Assembly (NCBI GenBank): GCA_934270345.1 | Contig: CAKQPT010000016.1 | Location: forward strand, 1-57,103 | Direction of reading: 5' to 3' | DNA length: 57,103 bases | Source of the DNA: an uncultured Oribacterium sp. | GTDB lineage: Bacteria > Bacillota > Clostridia > Lachnospirales > Lachnospiraceae | Shown here: positions 1 through 7,718 of the stretch, piece after piece | Layout: each line of letters begins with the position of its first letter | How positions within the stretch are numbered: position 1 is the first letter of the stretch | Notes under the pieces: model-generated | What the model saw: only the letters and a program-made list of their open reading frames with translations | The model's database searches: none | What the model was told of the DNA's origin: nothing | Made by a program: the position numbers and the translations under genes

Positions 1-65
1 CCGCCCGGCTGCTGCCGGCGACGGGAGCGCTGATGCGGATCCACAGATATTCTTTCCCTGGCCAC
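1..65 (-). CDS. Start of an unidentified gene, cut by the window edge
   Basis: Only the first 21 codons lie in the window. A GTG start at 65 is preceded by AAGGAG with six A residues between, a strong ribosome binding site placed directly at the end of prfA, so it probably belongs to the same transcript. The visible peptide begins MARERISVDPHQRSRRR, basic and without a recognisable domain. Function cannot be assigned. The start is inferred from the RBS and could be wrong if the frame closes just outside the window. Confidence 0.45.
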   Translation of the reverse strand, partial: MARERISVDPHQRSRRRQQPG

Positions 66-75
66 TTTTTTCTCC

Positions 76-1161
76 TTAAATAACCTCCTGATTCAGCTCC
101 GCGAGCTTCGCTGCCTGGTCGGCGGCGATGATCGGGTCGAGGAGCGGATCGAGGTCTCCATTCAGTACCTTATCGATCGAGTACAGCGTCAGTCCGATCC
201 GGTGGTCCGTCACACGTCCCTGCGGGAAGTTGTAGGTACGGATCTTCTCGGAACGGTCGCCCGTGCCCACCTGGGAGCGCTTGGCCTCCGCCGCCTCGTC
301 GTGCTTTTTATTATACTCTATTTCATATAGGCGCGCACGAAGAAGTCGCATCGCCTTCTCGCGGTTCTGCAGCTGGGAACGCTCCTCCTGACACTCGGCC
401 ACCATGCCGGTCGGGATGTGAATGAGTCGTACGGCAGAAGAGGTTTTGTTAATGTGCTGTCCACCGGCACCGGAGGAACGGAAGACCTCCATCTTTACAT
501 CCGCCGGATTGATCTCGACATCGACATCCTCGGCCTCCGGCATCACAGCAACCGTCGCAGTGGAGGTGTGGATACGTCCGCCGGACTCGGTCACCGGCAC
601 ACGCTGTACACGGTGCACGCCGGCCTCATACTTGAGGCGGCTGTATGCGCCCTTTCCGGTGACGACGAAGACCGCTTCCTTCATACCGCCGATGCCGGTT
701 TCATTGACCGACATAAGCTCCGTCTTATAGCCACGACGCTCCGCGTAGTTGATGTACATGCGGTAGAGCTCCGCCGCGAAAAGCGCGGCCTCATCGCCAC
801 CGGCACCGCCACGGATCTCCATGATGATGTTCTTATCATCGTTCTCGTCCTTCGGAAGCAGAAGAATCTGCAGCTCCTTGATGAGGGTCGGCTGGTTTTC
901 CTTCGCCTCGGCGAGCTCTGCCTTCGCGAGCTCGATCATCTCCGGATCCTTCTCGGACGCGAGCATCTCGAGGGCCTCCTTCTCACCGGCCACGGCCTCG
1001 AGGTAACGCTTATAGGTCGTGTACAGCGGCTCGAGATCACTCGACTCCCGCATCAGCTTCAGGTATTTTTCTGTATCGTTTACGATATCCGGCTCCGTCA
1101 TGAAGCGCTGGATTTCCTCATAGTGTCGGGAGATGGACTCCAGACGGTCAAACATGTCCAT
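76..1161 (-). CDS. prfA: Peptide chain release factor 1
   Basis: Recognises UAA and UAG stop codons in the ribosomal A site and triggers peptide release. The 361-residue protein is the normal length. It carries the RF1-type P-x-T stop-codon motif (PVT in [17 protein letters not shown]) and the catalytic GGQ loop ([20 protein letters not shown]), whose Gln is methylated by PrmC. The PrmC gene lies upstream on the same strand, with a large hairpin element (1189-1414) between them. GGAG seven bases before ATG supports the start. The sequence is complete and looks fully functional; RF2 is excluded because the P-x-T motif rather than SPF is present. Confidence 0.97.
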   Translation of the reverse strand: MDMFDRLESISRHYEEIQRFMTEPDIVNDTEKYLKLMRESSDLEPLYTTYKRYLEAVAGEKEALEMLASEKDPEMIELAKAELAEAKENQPTLIKELQILLLPKDENDDKNIIMEIRGGAGGDEAALFAAELYRMYINYAERRGYKTELMSVNETGIGGMKEAVFVVTGKGAYSRLKYEAGVHRVQRVPVTESGGRIHTSTATVAVMPEAEDVDVEINPADVKMEVFRSSGAGGQHINKTSSAVRLIHIPTGMVAECQEERSQLQNREKAMRLLRARLYEIEYNKKHDEAAEAKRSQVGTGDRSEKIRTYNFPQGRVTDHRIGLTLYSIDKVLNGDLDPLLDPIIAADQAAKLAELNQEVI

Positions 1162-1188
1162 GGTTAAACTCCTTTATAATTTTCGTTC

Positions 1189-1414
1189 GGGGCCCGGAGG
1201 GTGGCAAGCGAGGCACAGTACTCCGAGACCGGTAAAATCTAAGCCGGGGACCCTAAGTGGCACTAGGCCCTCTGCAATCGCTGAGTTTTCTTTATGAAAA
1301 CTCAGCGTTGCTAGAGGGTTCCAAGGAGAGATAACACCAAGTGCCACTAAGGGAACCCGGCTTGATTTTACACGGTCTCTCCGTATGGCCTCGGTTGCCG
1401 TCCCTCCGGGTCCC
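1189..1414 (+). ncRNA. Candidate structured RNA / nested hairpin element, full copy A
   Basis: The element fills the prmC-prfA spacer. Nested helices close it from outside in: GGCCCGGAGGG with CCCTCCGGG (ends), GAGACCG with CGGTCTC, GTAAAATC with GATTTTAC, AAGCCGGG with CCCGGCTT, AGTGGCACT (1256-1264) with AGTGCCACT (1340-1348), and an apical hairpin CGCTGAGTTTTC/GAAAACTCAGCG. Unpaired parts match copies B and C: CACAGTACTCC (1214-1224) facing CTCCGTATGGC (about 1379-1389), AGGCCCTCTGCAATCG, and CCAAGGAGAGATAACACCAA. Helices differ between copies by compensatory changes. The motif order reads on the plus strand, antisense to the flanking genes. Function is unknown; it sits just downstream of the prmC stop codon. 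Confidence 0.7.
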
Positions 1415-1438
1415 TGACTTAGCGCTTATAATACTTTT

Positions 1439-2614
1439 TTACAAATGTGCGGCGACGACGCGGTCGTTTCCGCCGAAGTCGCGGATCACGGTGATGTCCT
1501 GGAAGCCGACGGCTGCGAGGAGCGCCGGGACGCGCTCGCCCTGGTCATAGCCGATTTCGAGATAGATGCGCCCGCCGGGCTTCAGGTAGTGCACGGATTC
1601 CTCTGCGAGGATGCGGTAGAAGCGCAGTCCGTCGGCGGTGCCGTCGAGGGCGATGCGTGGCTCGTAGTCCCGGACCTCGGGCTCGAGTTCGTCCACCACC
1701 GCGGACGGGATGTACGGCGGGTTCGAGACGATGACGTCGTATTTTTTCAGTTTCCCATCTTCCGTGCGTTCGGCCAATGCTGAGAACATGTCACTGCGCA
1801 GGAGGGTGAAGTCGACCGTCGCGTTCTGAAGATGCACTTCCGTCCGCGGATCGGCGCCCGGCAGAGCCGAGGCTTCGGCAGTGGTTTCGTCCGGCGACAC
1901 AGCGTACGGCGTCGTGTCAGCGACGGTATCCGCTTCCGTTATCAACAGTCGCTCGGCGTTCTGGCGCGCGATGGCGAGCGCGGCGTCGGAGATATCCACC
2001 GCCGTGGTATCGCAGAAAGCGCCGAATTTCGTGAGGGCGATGGCGATGCAGCCGGAGCCGGTGCAGACATCGAGGAGCGACGCGCCACCGTTATCCACAT
2101 GCATCAGAAAATCCGGACACTTATCCACCGTGTGTTCAGAAGAGGATGTGTTCACTGTCGGGGTATCCACATCCATGTGCGGTGCGCATGTCGGAACAAT
2201 TTCTGATGGCGCTGTACAAACAGATGCAATCTGCTCCGGCATGAGGTTTCCGAGCACCGCGTCCACGAGGGTCTCGGTGTCGGCCCGCGGGCAGAGCACG
2301 TCCTTCGTCACGAGGAAGTCGAGCCCATAGAAGCCGGCGGTTCCGAGGATCTGCTGGAGGGGTTCCCGTCGCCTGCGGCGGTCAACATTGGCCTGAAACA
2401 CAGTGATTGCAGCCGACAGTGCTTCCGCGTCGGGCAGCACCCGCGGGATCAGGGCCTCCGGCGCGTCGTGCTCGTAGAGCAGATACTGCGCAGGCGTGAG
2501 CTGACAGGCGGACATAAGAAGAGCCCGCGCATCGTAGCGCGGGTCCGGCACCTGGGCGGTATTCAGTTTTTCCGTCGCTTCATCGAGAAGCTGACGCAAC
2601 GTGGTGATCGGCAT
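1439..2614 (-). CDS. prmC: Release factor glutamine methyltransferase
   Basis: Transfers a methyl group from S-adenosylmethionine to the Gln of the GGQ motif in release factors. The SAM-binding motif LLDVCTGSGCIAIAL and the catalytic NPPY (VSNPPYIPSAVVDELEPEV) are intact. At 391 residues it is about 110 longer than the usual family length of about 280. The excess is two low-complexity inserts, roughly residues 120-175 (Thr/Ser/Val-rich, between the N-terminal helical domain and motif I) and 215-265 (Ala/Thr/Glu/Asp-rich, after motif II). The first insert holds a perfect TTATCCACA (2091-2099) and a near copy. AAGGAG precedes the ATG. It neighbours its substrate gene prfA, as in many Firmicutes. 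Confidence 0.95.
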   Translation of the reverse strand: MPITTLRQLLDEATEKLNTAQVPDPRYDARALLMSACQLTPAQYLLYEHDAPEALIPRVLPDAEALSAAITVFQANVDRRRRREPLQQILGTAGFYGLDFLVTKDVLCPRADTETLVDAVLGNLMPEQIASVCTAPSEIVPTCAPHMDVDTPTVNTSSSEHTVDKCPDFLMHVDNGGASLLDVCTGSGCIAIALTKFGAFCDTTAVDISDAALAIARQNAERLLITEADTVADTTPYAVSPDETTAEASALPGADPRTEVHLQNATVDFTLLRSDMFSALAERTEDGKLKKYDVIVSNPPYIPSAVVDELEPEVRDYEPRIALDGTADGLRFYRILAEESVHYLKPGGRIYLEIGYDQGERVPALLAAVGFQDITVIRDFGGNDRVVAAHL

Positions 2615-2754
2615 GATACTCCTTCATAAATGCATCCGAAAATCGGCACATGATGATGCAACGAGCCTCGCAGAATATGCAGCGCAGATCATGATGTATC
2701 TCCTTATGTGCGTTCGAAAAGGCCGTTGCGTGATGAATCGATGCATGCGATCCG

Positions 2755-3936
2755 CTATGAATTTTCAATCACCGGTTTTCCGTCGACGACCGGGATGTCC
2801 ACGAGGGTGGAGTGCACGTCGGATGGGCGGTCGGAGAAGTCGAGGCCGAAGGTCTGCTTCTCGAAGTCGCGCCAGTCGAAGACGCGTTCGACGGCGGCGA
2901 TGGCCACCTCGATCTCGTCGCGGTCCGGTTCGCGCGTGGTGAGCCCCTGCATCCACATACCCGGGATGAAGAGAAGGCGGGTCAGCGCGTTATCATGCGT
3001 GCCGACGAGGCGCAGTACCTCGAAGCTGACGCCGGCGATGACCGGAATCAGGATAATACGGCTGAGGAGGCGCATCCAGATGGTGTCAACGCGGATCACC
3101 ATGAAGAGCAGGATGGAGATCAGCATGACATAGACGATGAAGCTGGTGCCGCAGCGCTTGTGCTCCTTGCTGGAGGCGGCGACATTGTCCACCGTCAGCG
3201 GAAGGCCATGCTCGACACAGTTGATGCACTTGTGCTCGGCACCGTGGTACTGGAAGGTACGCGCGATGTCCGGCGTGCGGGAAATCACTTTAATATAGAT
3301 GATAAAGAGCAGCACACGGATCACGCCCTCGATGAGGCCGAGCAGCGATTCGTGCGGCAGCAGCGGCTTCAGGAAGCCGGCGATCCAGGTCGGGAAGATC
3401 ACGAAGAGGAGCATCGCGGCCACGAAGGAAAAGACCATGACGATCGTTTCGAGCACCGGCTCGAGCTTATCTCCGAAGGTCCGGTCCAGCCAGGCCTCAA
3501 ACTTCGTCGGCTCCTTCTCGGCATCCTCCGGGTCATCCTCGAGGAAGGATGCACTGAAGGTGAGGCAGCGCATGCCGAGCACCATAGAATCCACGAAGGA
3601 GAACACACCGCGAATCAGCGGTGCCTTCAGGAACGGATGCTTATCCGTCATGGAGATGTACGTATCCTCCATCACCGCGATGGAGCCATCCGGCTTCCGG
3701 ACGCCTACCGAATAGCGCTGGCCGTTCCGCATCATCATCCCCTCGATGACGGCCTGGCCACCGATGCCGCTGTAGATCTGAGACTGCGGGACCGATGGTG
3801 GTGTCAGATTCTCTGCCGAGATTTCTGAGTTCGTTGTACTGTTTAAAGATTTCTTTTCTGTATCTGTCATATCGCTTTCTGGATTTCTTTCTTTTATGTC
3901 AACGTGCTTTTCCACATCGTTCTCAAACCACTTCAT
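2755..3936 (-). CDS. yqhQ: DUF1385 membrane protein (YqhQ family)
   Basis: This is the DUF1385/YqhQ family of integral membrane proteins with conserved Cys/His residues, annotated elsewhere as predicted metal-dependent enzymes but without a settled biochemical role. Family signatures are the GIGGQAVIEGMMMRNG block near residue 60, PLIRGVFSFVDSM, and the QYHGAEHKCINC...CGTSF region with several membrane segments. The first 50 residues are polar and poorly conserved. It lies between rpmE and prmC, its usual position in clostridial genomes. The ATG has AGGA five bases upstream. Length is close to normal apart from the N-terminal extension. Confidence 0.88.
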   Translation of the reverse strand: MKWFENDVEKHVDIKERNPESDMTDTEKKSLNSTTNSEISAENLTPPSVPQSQIYSGIGGQAVIEGMMMRNGQRYSVGVRKPDGSIAVMEDTYISMTDKHPFLKAPLIRGVFSFVDSMVLGMRCLTFSASFLEDDPEDAEKEPTKFEAWLDRTFGDKLEPVLETIVMVFSFVAAMLLFVIFPTWIAGFLKPLLPHESLLGLIEGVIRVLLFIIYIKVISRTPDIARTFQYHGAEHKCINCVEHGLPLTVDNVAASSKEHKRCGTSFIVYVMLISILLFMVIRVDTIWMRLLSRIILIPVIAGVSFEVLRLVGTHDNALTRLLFIPGMWMQGLTTREPDRDEIEVAIAAVERVFDWRDFEKQTFGLDFSDRPSDVHSTLVDIPVVDGKPVIENS

Positions 3937-4106
3937 ATCCTGTTCCTGAAACAGGCATCAGAATAGTAAATACCTGCTAAAAGGAAGAAAAACACATCAT
4001 GATTATAAAATTTCACGCACCTAAGTGTAAACGATGGAAAACATGAATTCAATAACAGGAAAGTGAAACTTTTATGACGGCAGACGACGCTCTCATGAAT
4101 CTGTAC

Positions 4107-4147
4107 AAAAAAATCCCACACCTGCACCTCTCGGATACAGGTATGGG
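4107..4147 (-). terminator. Intrinsic terminator after rpmE
   Basis: On the minus strand CCCATACCTG pairs with CAGGTGTGGG (one G-U pair) around a 13-base loop, followed by ATTTTTTT. It begins 25 bases after the rpmE stop. The spacer from 3937 to 4106 upstream of the DUF1385 gene holds nothing else I recognise. Confidence 0.85.
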
Positions 4148-4171
4148 ACTGTGTTTTCAGCTTCGTATAAA

Positions 4172-4372
4172 TTAAGCAAGACCAAACTTCTTGTTGAACT
4201 TATCGATCTGACCCTTCAGGCTGGATGCCTTCTCCTTACCAGTGTAGAATGAGTGGCAAGCAGAGCAAACCTCGACGTGAATCTCCGGCTTTGTGGAGCC
4301 AGTTACGAATGTGTTACCGCAGTTGCAGGTAACGGTAGCCTGATAATACTTTGGATGGATTCCTTCTTTCAT
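4172..4372 (-). CDS. rpmE: 50S ribosomal protein L31 (zinc-binding form)
   Basis: A 66-residue large-subunit ribosomal protein. The zinc ligands are visible as VTCNCGNTF and [11 protein letters not shown] (C-x-C ... C-x-x-C), which marks the zinc-containing type rather than the zinc-free paralogue. The N-terminal [16 protein letters not shown] is typical. GAGG precedes the ATG by about six bases. Its own terminator follows, and a perfect small hairpin (4388-4406) precedes the RBS. Confidence 0.97.
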   Translation of the reverse strand: MKEGIHPKYYQATVTCNCGNTFVTGSTKPEIHVEVCSACHSFYTGKEKASSLKGQIDKFNKKFGLA

Positions 4373-4387
4373 CTCGTACCTCTTTCT

Positions 4388-4406
4388 GCATGGTTCCCAA
4401 CCATGC
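4388..4406 (-). promoter_or_regulatory. Hairpin in the rpmE leader
   Basis: A perfect 8-bp stem, GCATGGTT/AACCATGC with a three-base loop, lies directly upstream of the rpmE ribosome binding site. Many ribosomal protein mRNAs in Firmicutes carry autoregulatory leaders, including reported L31 leaders. The position fits such a role, but I have not matched it to a known consensus. Confidence 0.35.
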
Positions 4407-4512
4407 CAGCTTGCGTGTCGGCCGCTGAATGCAGTGCACTCCCGAGACTCGACCGCTTAGAAAATAGTTAAGCCTTTATAAGCTACCATAAAGCGAAAAA
4501 TATTGCAAGACC

Positions 4513-6783
4513 TCAGCGATTAATTTTAATCGCGAGGCGGCTGTTCGGGTTGCTGCCTGGTTTTACGCCGGTCTTCTGCGGGCTGCTGTCCGGATTTCCG
4601 TTTGTTTTCGTACCAGGATTTGAGCGGATACCGCTGTTCATGCGCACACCAGTGCTCGGAATCGGTTTTCCGTTTACGACGAACTGGCAAACCTCTTCGT
4701 TACTGGAGGTGCGCTCGAAGAGCTGGATCACCTCCTCGGCGGAGCTGGCCTTTTCATCCGACACGCGCTTGTGAATGATATCGACCGCCCGCTGCTCGAG
4801 CTCTGAAAGGAGCAGGTCGTCACGGCGGGTGCCCGACTTCACGATGTCGATGGCCGGGAAGATGCGTCGCTCCTGAAGCTCTCGATTCAGGACGAGCTCC
4901 ATGTTGCCGGTACCCTTGAACTCCTCGTAGATGACATCATCCATGCGGGAGCCGGTTTCGACGAGCGCGGTGGACAGGATCGTCAGGGATCCACCCTCAC
5001 GCATGTTGCGGGCCGCACCGAAGAAGCGCTTCGGCATGTGGAGTGCTGCCGGATCGAGACCGCCGGAAAGCGTACGTCCGGAGGCCGGTACCACGAGGTT
5101 GTACGCCCGCGCGAGACGGGTGATGGAATCGAGCAGGATGGTGACATCCTCGCCCTGCTCCACGAGACGCTTCGCACGCTCGATGGTCATCTCGGCCACC
5201 CGCTTATGGTGCTCCGGCACCTCATCGAAGGTCGAGTAGATGACCGTGACGAGACCGCCCTCGACCTCTTCCTTCATATCGGTAACCTCCTCCGGTCGCT
5301 CATCGATGAGGAGGATCAGCAGATGCATCTTCGGCTCGTTCTTCACGATGGCCTTCGCCACCTGCTTCAGCAGCGTCGTCTTACCAGCCTTCGGCGGCGA
5401 TACGATCATACCACGCTGGCCCTTTCCGATCGGTGCCAGCAGGTCGAGGATACGAAGCGAGGTCGAGCTTCTCTCCCCCGGCACCTCGAGGCGGATACGC
5501 TGATTCGGGAAAATCGGGGTCAGCGACTCGAAGCTCCGCCGACGGAACATCTCGGAAAGCGGCTTGCCGTTCACGGTCTCGATGTAGGAAAGCGCCGCAT
5601 AGCGCTCATTCGGATTCTTCGCCCGCGACAGACCATGGATGACATCGCCGGTCTTCAGGCGGTAACGCTTGATGATTGCCGGATTCACGTAGACATCACT
5701 GTCCCCCGGCATGAAGTTATCCGAGCGCGTAAAGCCGAAGCCGTCCGGCATGACCTCGAGGATGCCGCCGCACGGATTACCGCTCGGTGCCTTCTGGGTC
5801 TCGTTGTCGAGCTCGTCCGTCTTTTCGACGGCTTCCGTCCGTACGGTCTCGCCATCATGGGCTGTCGGCGCTCCATCCGACGCTGTAGCATCACTGTCAC
5901 GCACCGTCCGCTCACCCTGCCCTGCGGCCGATGCACTGCTGCGGCCGGCGTATGCCTTCGCGCGCCGTGCACGGATACGCTCCGCCTGCTCGGCCAGACT
6001 TCCCGGCTCTGCTGTTCTGCCGTTTGTGCCGTCGGCCAATGTCTCCGCCGAAGCTCGGGTGGCTTCCTTCGCAGACACTTCGGCTGCCACTGCACGATCC
6101 GCTGCCCTGCTGTTCGTGTCGTCGGCCAATGTCTCCGTCGCTGTCTGCGTGGCTTCCTTCACCGCTGCTCCGGATCCCGCTGCACGATTCTGTGCAGGCT
6201 CCGCCACAGCTGCCGCGGTCTTTCCGTCTGCAGCCTCCGCGGCCCTAGAGCTCTCCGATGCAGAAGCAGCGCCTTCCGTCGTCTGCGCCTCTGCGCTCTT
6301 CGGCATCGTCATCTCCACTGCAGCTGTCGTCGCAGCCTCACCGGTGTCCCCGGTCTGAGACTTTCGACCTGGTGTCGTGCGCTTCAGCTTATGCTCTTCT
6401 GCTGTCGCTGTCTTCGGCTTTCGTCCGCGGGTTGTGCGCTTCGGTGTACTCTCTTCACCGCCTTCCAGAATCTCCAGTCCTTCTTCCGCCTTCGCCTTCC
6501 GTCCGCGTGTCGTACGCTTCGTTTTACTTTCTTCGGCCACCGGAGCTGTCTCTGCAGCTTCCTCTGTCTTCGGCTTCCGCGCACGCGTCGTGCGCTTCGG
6601 CTTACTTTCTTCGGTCACCGGAGCCAGCTCTGCACTTTTCTCTTCCTTCACCTTGCGTGCTCGGGTAGTACGCTTCGGCTTACTCTCTTCTGCCACTGCC
6701 GTTGCATCCACTGCCTCTGCAGTTTTCGGCTTCCGTCCTCTCGGCTTGCGCTCAACCGCTGCCTTCTTCTCTTCTTCTGCCAT
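4513..6783 (-). CDS. rho: Transcription termination factor Rho with long disordered N-terminus
   Basis: Hexameric RNA-dependent ATPase that ends transcription. The conserved core starts near residue 335 with the cold-shock-like RNA-binding domain (GGILEVMPDGFGFTRS) and continues through Walker A (SPPKAGKTTLL), Walker B (LLILLIDERPEEV), the Q-loop (PASGRTLSGGLDP) and the R-loop region (VKSGTRRDDLLL). The first about 335 residues are low complexity: repeated EESKPKRTTRARKPKTEE-like units, then Ala/Thr/Glu-rich sequence. About 50 residues at the C-terminus are Asn/Pro/Gly/Lys-rich. A Rho of 756 residues is far above the usual about 420. Such N-terminal extensions are known in some Firmicutes, Actinobacteria and Bacteroidetes. 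GGAGG precedes the ATG. Confidence 0.97.
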   Translation of the reverse strand: MAEEEKKAAVERKPRGRKPKTAEAVDATAVAEESKPKRTTRARKVKEEKSAELAPVTEESKPKRTTRARKPKTEEAAETAPVAEESKTKRTTRGRKAKAEEGLEILEGGEESTPKRTTRGRKPKTATAEEHKLKRTTPGRKSQTGDTGEAATTAAVEMTMPKSAEAQTTEGAASASESSRAAEAADGKTAAAVAEPAQNRAAGSGAAVKEATQTATETLADDTNSRAADRAVAAEVSAKEATRASAETLADGTNGRTAEPGSLAEQAERIRARRAKAYAGRSSASAAGQGERTVRDSDATASDGAPTAHDGETVRTEAVEKTDELDNETQKAPSGNPCGGILEVMPDGFGFTRSDNFMPGDSDVYVNPAIIKRYRLKTGDVIHGLSRAKNPNERYAALSYIETVNGKPLSEMFRRRSFESLTPIFPNQRIRLEVPGERSSTSLRILDLLAPIGKGQRGMIVSPPKAGKTTLLKQVAKAIVKNEPKMHLLILLIDERPEEVTDMKEEVEGGLVTVIYSTFDEVPEHHKRVAEMTIERAKRLVEQGEDVTILLDSITRLARAYNLVVPASGRTLSGGLDPAALHMPKRFFGAARNMREGGSLTILSTALVETGSRMDDVIYEEFKGTGNMELVLNRELQERRIFPAIDIVKSGTRRDDLLLSELEQRAVDIIHKRVSDEKASSAEEVIQLFERTSSNEEVCQFVVNGKPIPSTGVRMNSGIRSNPGTKTNGNPDSSPQKTGVKPGSNPNSRLAIKINR

Positions 6784-6934
6784 ACTGCCTCCATATGGTT
6801 ATTTTGTTTTTTTAGGGAATGTATAAAACTTTATCTTAAAATCTGGGATTCATGGATGCGGGAAAAACCGCTCCGGAAATCATCGATTTGAAATCATATT
6901 CGTCAAACGAAGAAATTAGGAAAATCGTAAAATA

Positions 6935-6963
6935 AGTATAACAACCGTGCCCTTGTAACGCAA
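6935..6963 (-). promoter_or_regulatory. Sigma-A type promoter for rho
   Basis: On the minus strand TTGCGT and TATACT are separated by exactly 17 bases. Transcription would start near 6928, giving a leader of about 145 bases before rho that includes a GC-rich hairpin (GGATGCGG/CCGCTCC). Its -35 element abuts that of the divergent promoter. Confidence 0.6.
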
Positions 6964-6981
6964 GTTTCATTTTGTTATACT
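6953..6981 (+). promoter_or_regulatory. Sigma-A type promoter for the 7015 gene
   Basis: TTGTAA and TATACT are separated by 17 bases. The predicted start near 6988 is about 27 bases before the ATG at 7015. The -35 element shares its last base with the -35 element of the oppositely oriented rho promoter, so polymerase binding at the two sites should be mutually exclusive. Confidence 0.65.
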
Positions 6982-7014
6982 AGCGGCACAATCCCAATTA
7001 AAAAGAAGGTTATT

Positions 7015-7677
7015 ATGGCGAAAAACTATAGATCCACCCCGGGTCCGTCGCTTCGCTACGACGCCCGTGGACAGCTCGTAAAAAATAAACCGAAGTCGCG
7101 TGTTCTGCACTTCATCCTCTGCTATCTGCTTCCGTACCTGATCATCAACGGACTGATTCTCCTCTTCGTGATTCAGCAGCCGACGATCGAGACGACTGAG
7201 CCGGATACGAAGGATTACCAGAGTGCCAGCATCGACATCAAGGTCGATTCCCTAGTGCCACTGAAGTCGCTGAGTGCGACGATGGATGGTGCAGAGCTTC
7301 CGCTCGAGAAGTCCGGCTCGATCTGGACCGCCGATGTCACGAAGAACGGAACCTTGACCCTGAACGCGAAGTCCATCAACGGCATGTCGAAGACGACCTA
7401 TGTACAGATCAATCTCCTCGACGACGTCGGTCCGACCGTCGATGAAGAGTCCGTCAATCTCGGTGCCGGCTACCTCGAGTTCACCGTCTCCGACACCCAG
7501 TCCGGTGTGAACTGGGATTCGATCTACGGCGTTGACTCCCTCGGCAACAACGTAAAGCCGACCGACATCAATAAGCAGACCGGTCGCGTCACCTTCTCCA
7601 TGGCCGGCGACGCCATCACCGTCTATATCCGCGACCTCGCCGACAACGAGAGCTCCGCAAACTTCTCCGTAAATTAA
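7015..7677 (+). CDS. Membrane-anchored protein with Ig-like extracellular part
   Basis: I do not recognise a named family. The 220-residue protein has a basic N-terminus, one strongly hydrophobic segment at about residues 30-50 (LHFILCYLLPYLIINGLILL) and a beta-rich extracellular region. The phrases SATMDGAELPL, TYVQINLLDDVGPTVD and TVYIRDLADNESSANFSVN resemble bacterial Ig-like domains. It is a single-gene unit: own promoter, AAGAAGG before the ATG, and a terminator right after the stop. It is divergent from rho. A role in envelope structure is only a guess. Confidence 0.8.
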   Translation: MAKNYRSTPGPSLRYDARGQLVKNKPKSRVLHFILCYLLPYLIINGLILLFVIQQPTIETTEPDTKDYQSASIDIKVDSLVPLKSLSATMDGAELPLEKSGSIWTADVTKNGTLTLNAKSINGMSKTTYVQINLLDDVGPTVDEESVNLGAGYLEFTVSDTQSGVNWDSIYGVDSLGNNVKPTDINKQTGRVTFSMAGDAITVYIRDLADNESSANFSVN

Positions 7678-7681
7678 CATT

Positions 7682-7712
7682 AAAAAAGCTGGTCGATCCG
7701 ACCAGCTTTTTT
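7682..7712. terminator. Bidirectional terminator
   Basis: GCTGGTCG/CGACCAGC with a three-base loop is flanked by A6 and T6, so it can end transcription of both the plus-strand 7015 gene and the convergent malQ operon. Confidence 0.92.
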
Positions 7713-7718
7713 GTATTC

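Noticed and set aside
2580..2768. 62-codon His/Ala-rich frame between prmC and the DUF1385 gene
   Set aside because: Overlaps the prmC start and the end of the DUF1385 gene, with no RBS or family match.
5038..6891. 617-codon plus-strand frame antisense to rho
   Set aside because: Long open frame caused by the GC-rich, repetitive rho sequence; its translation is Arg/His/Cys/Leu-rich without any motif, and rho is unmistakable.
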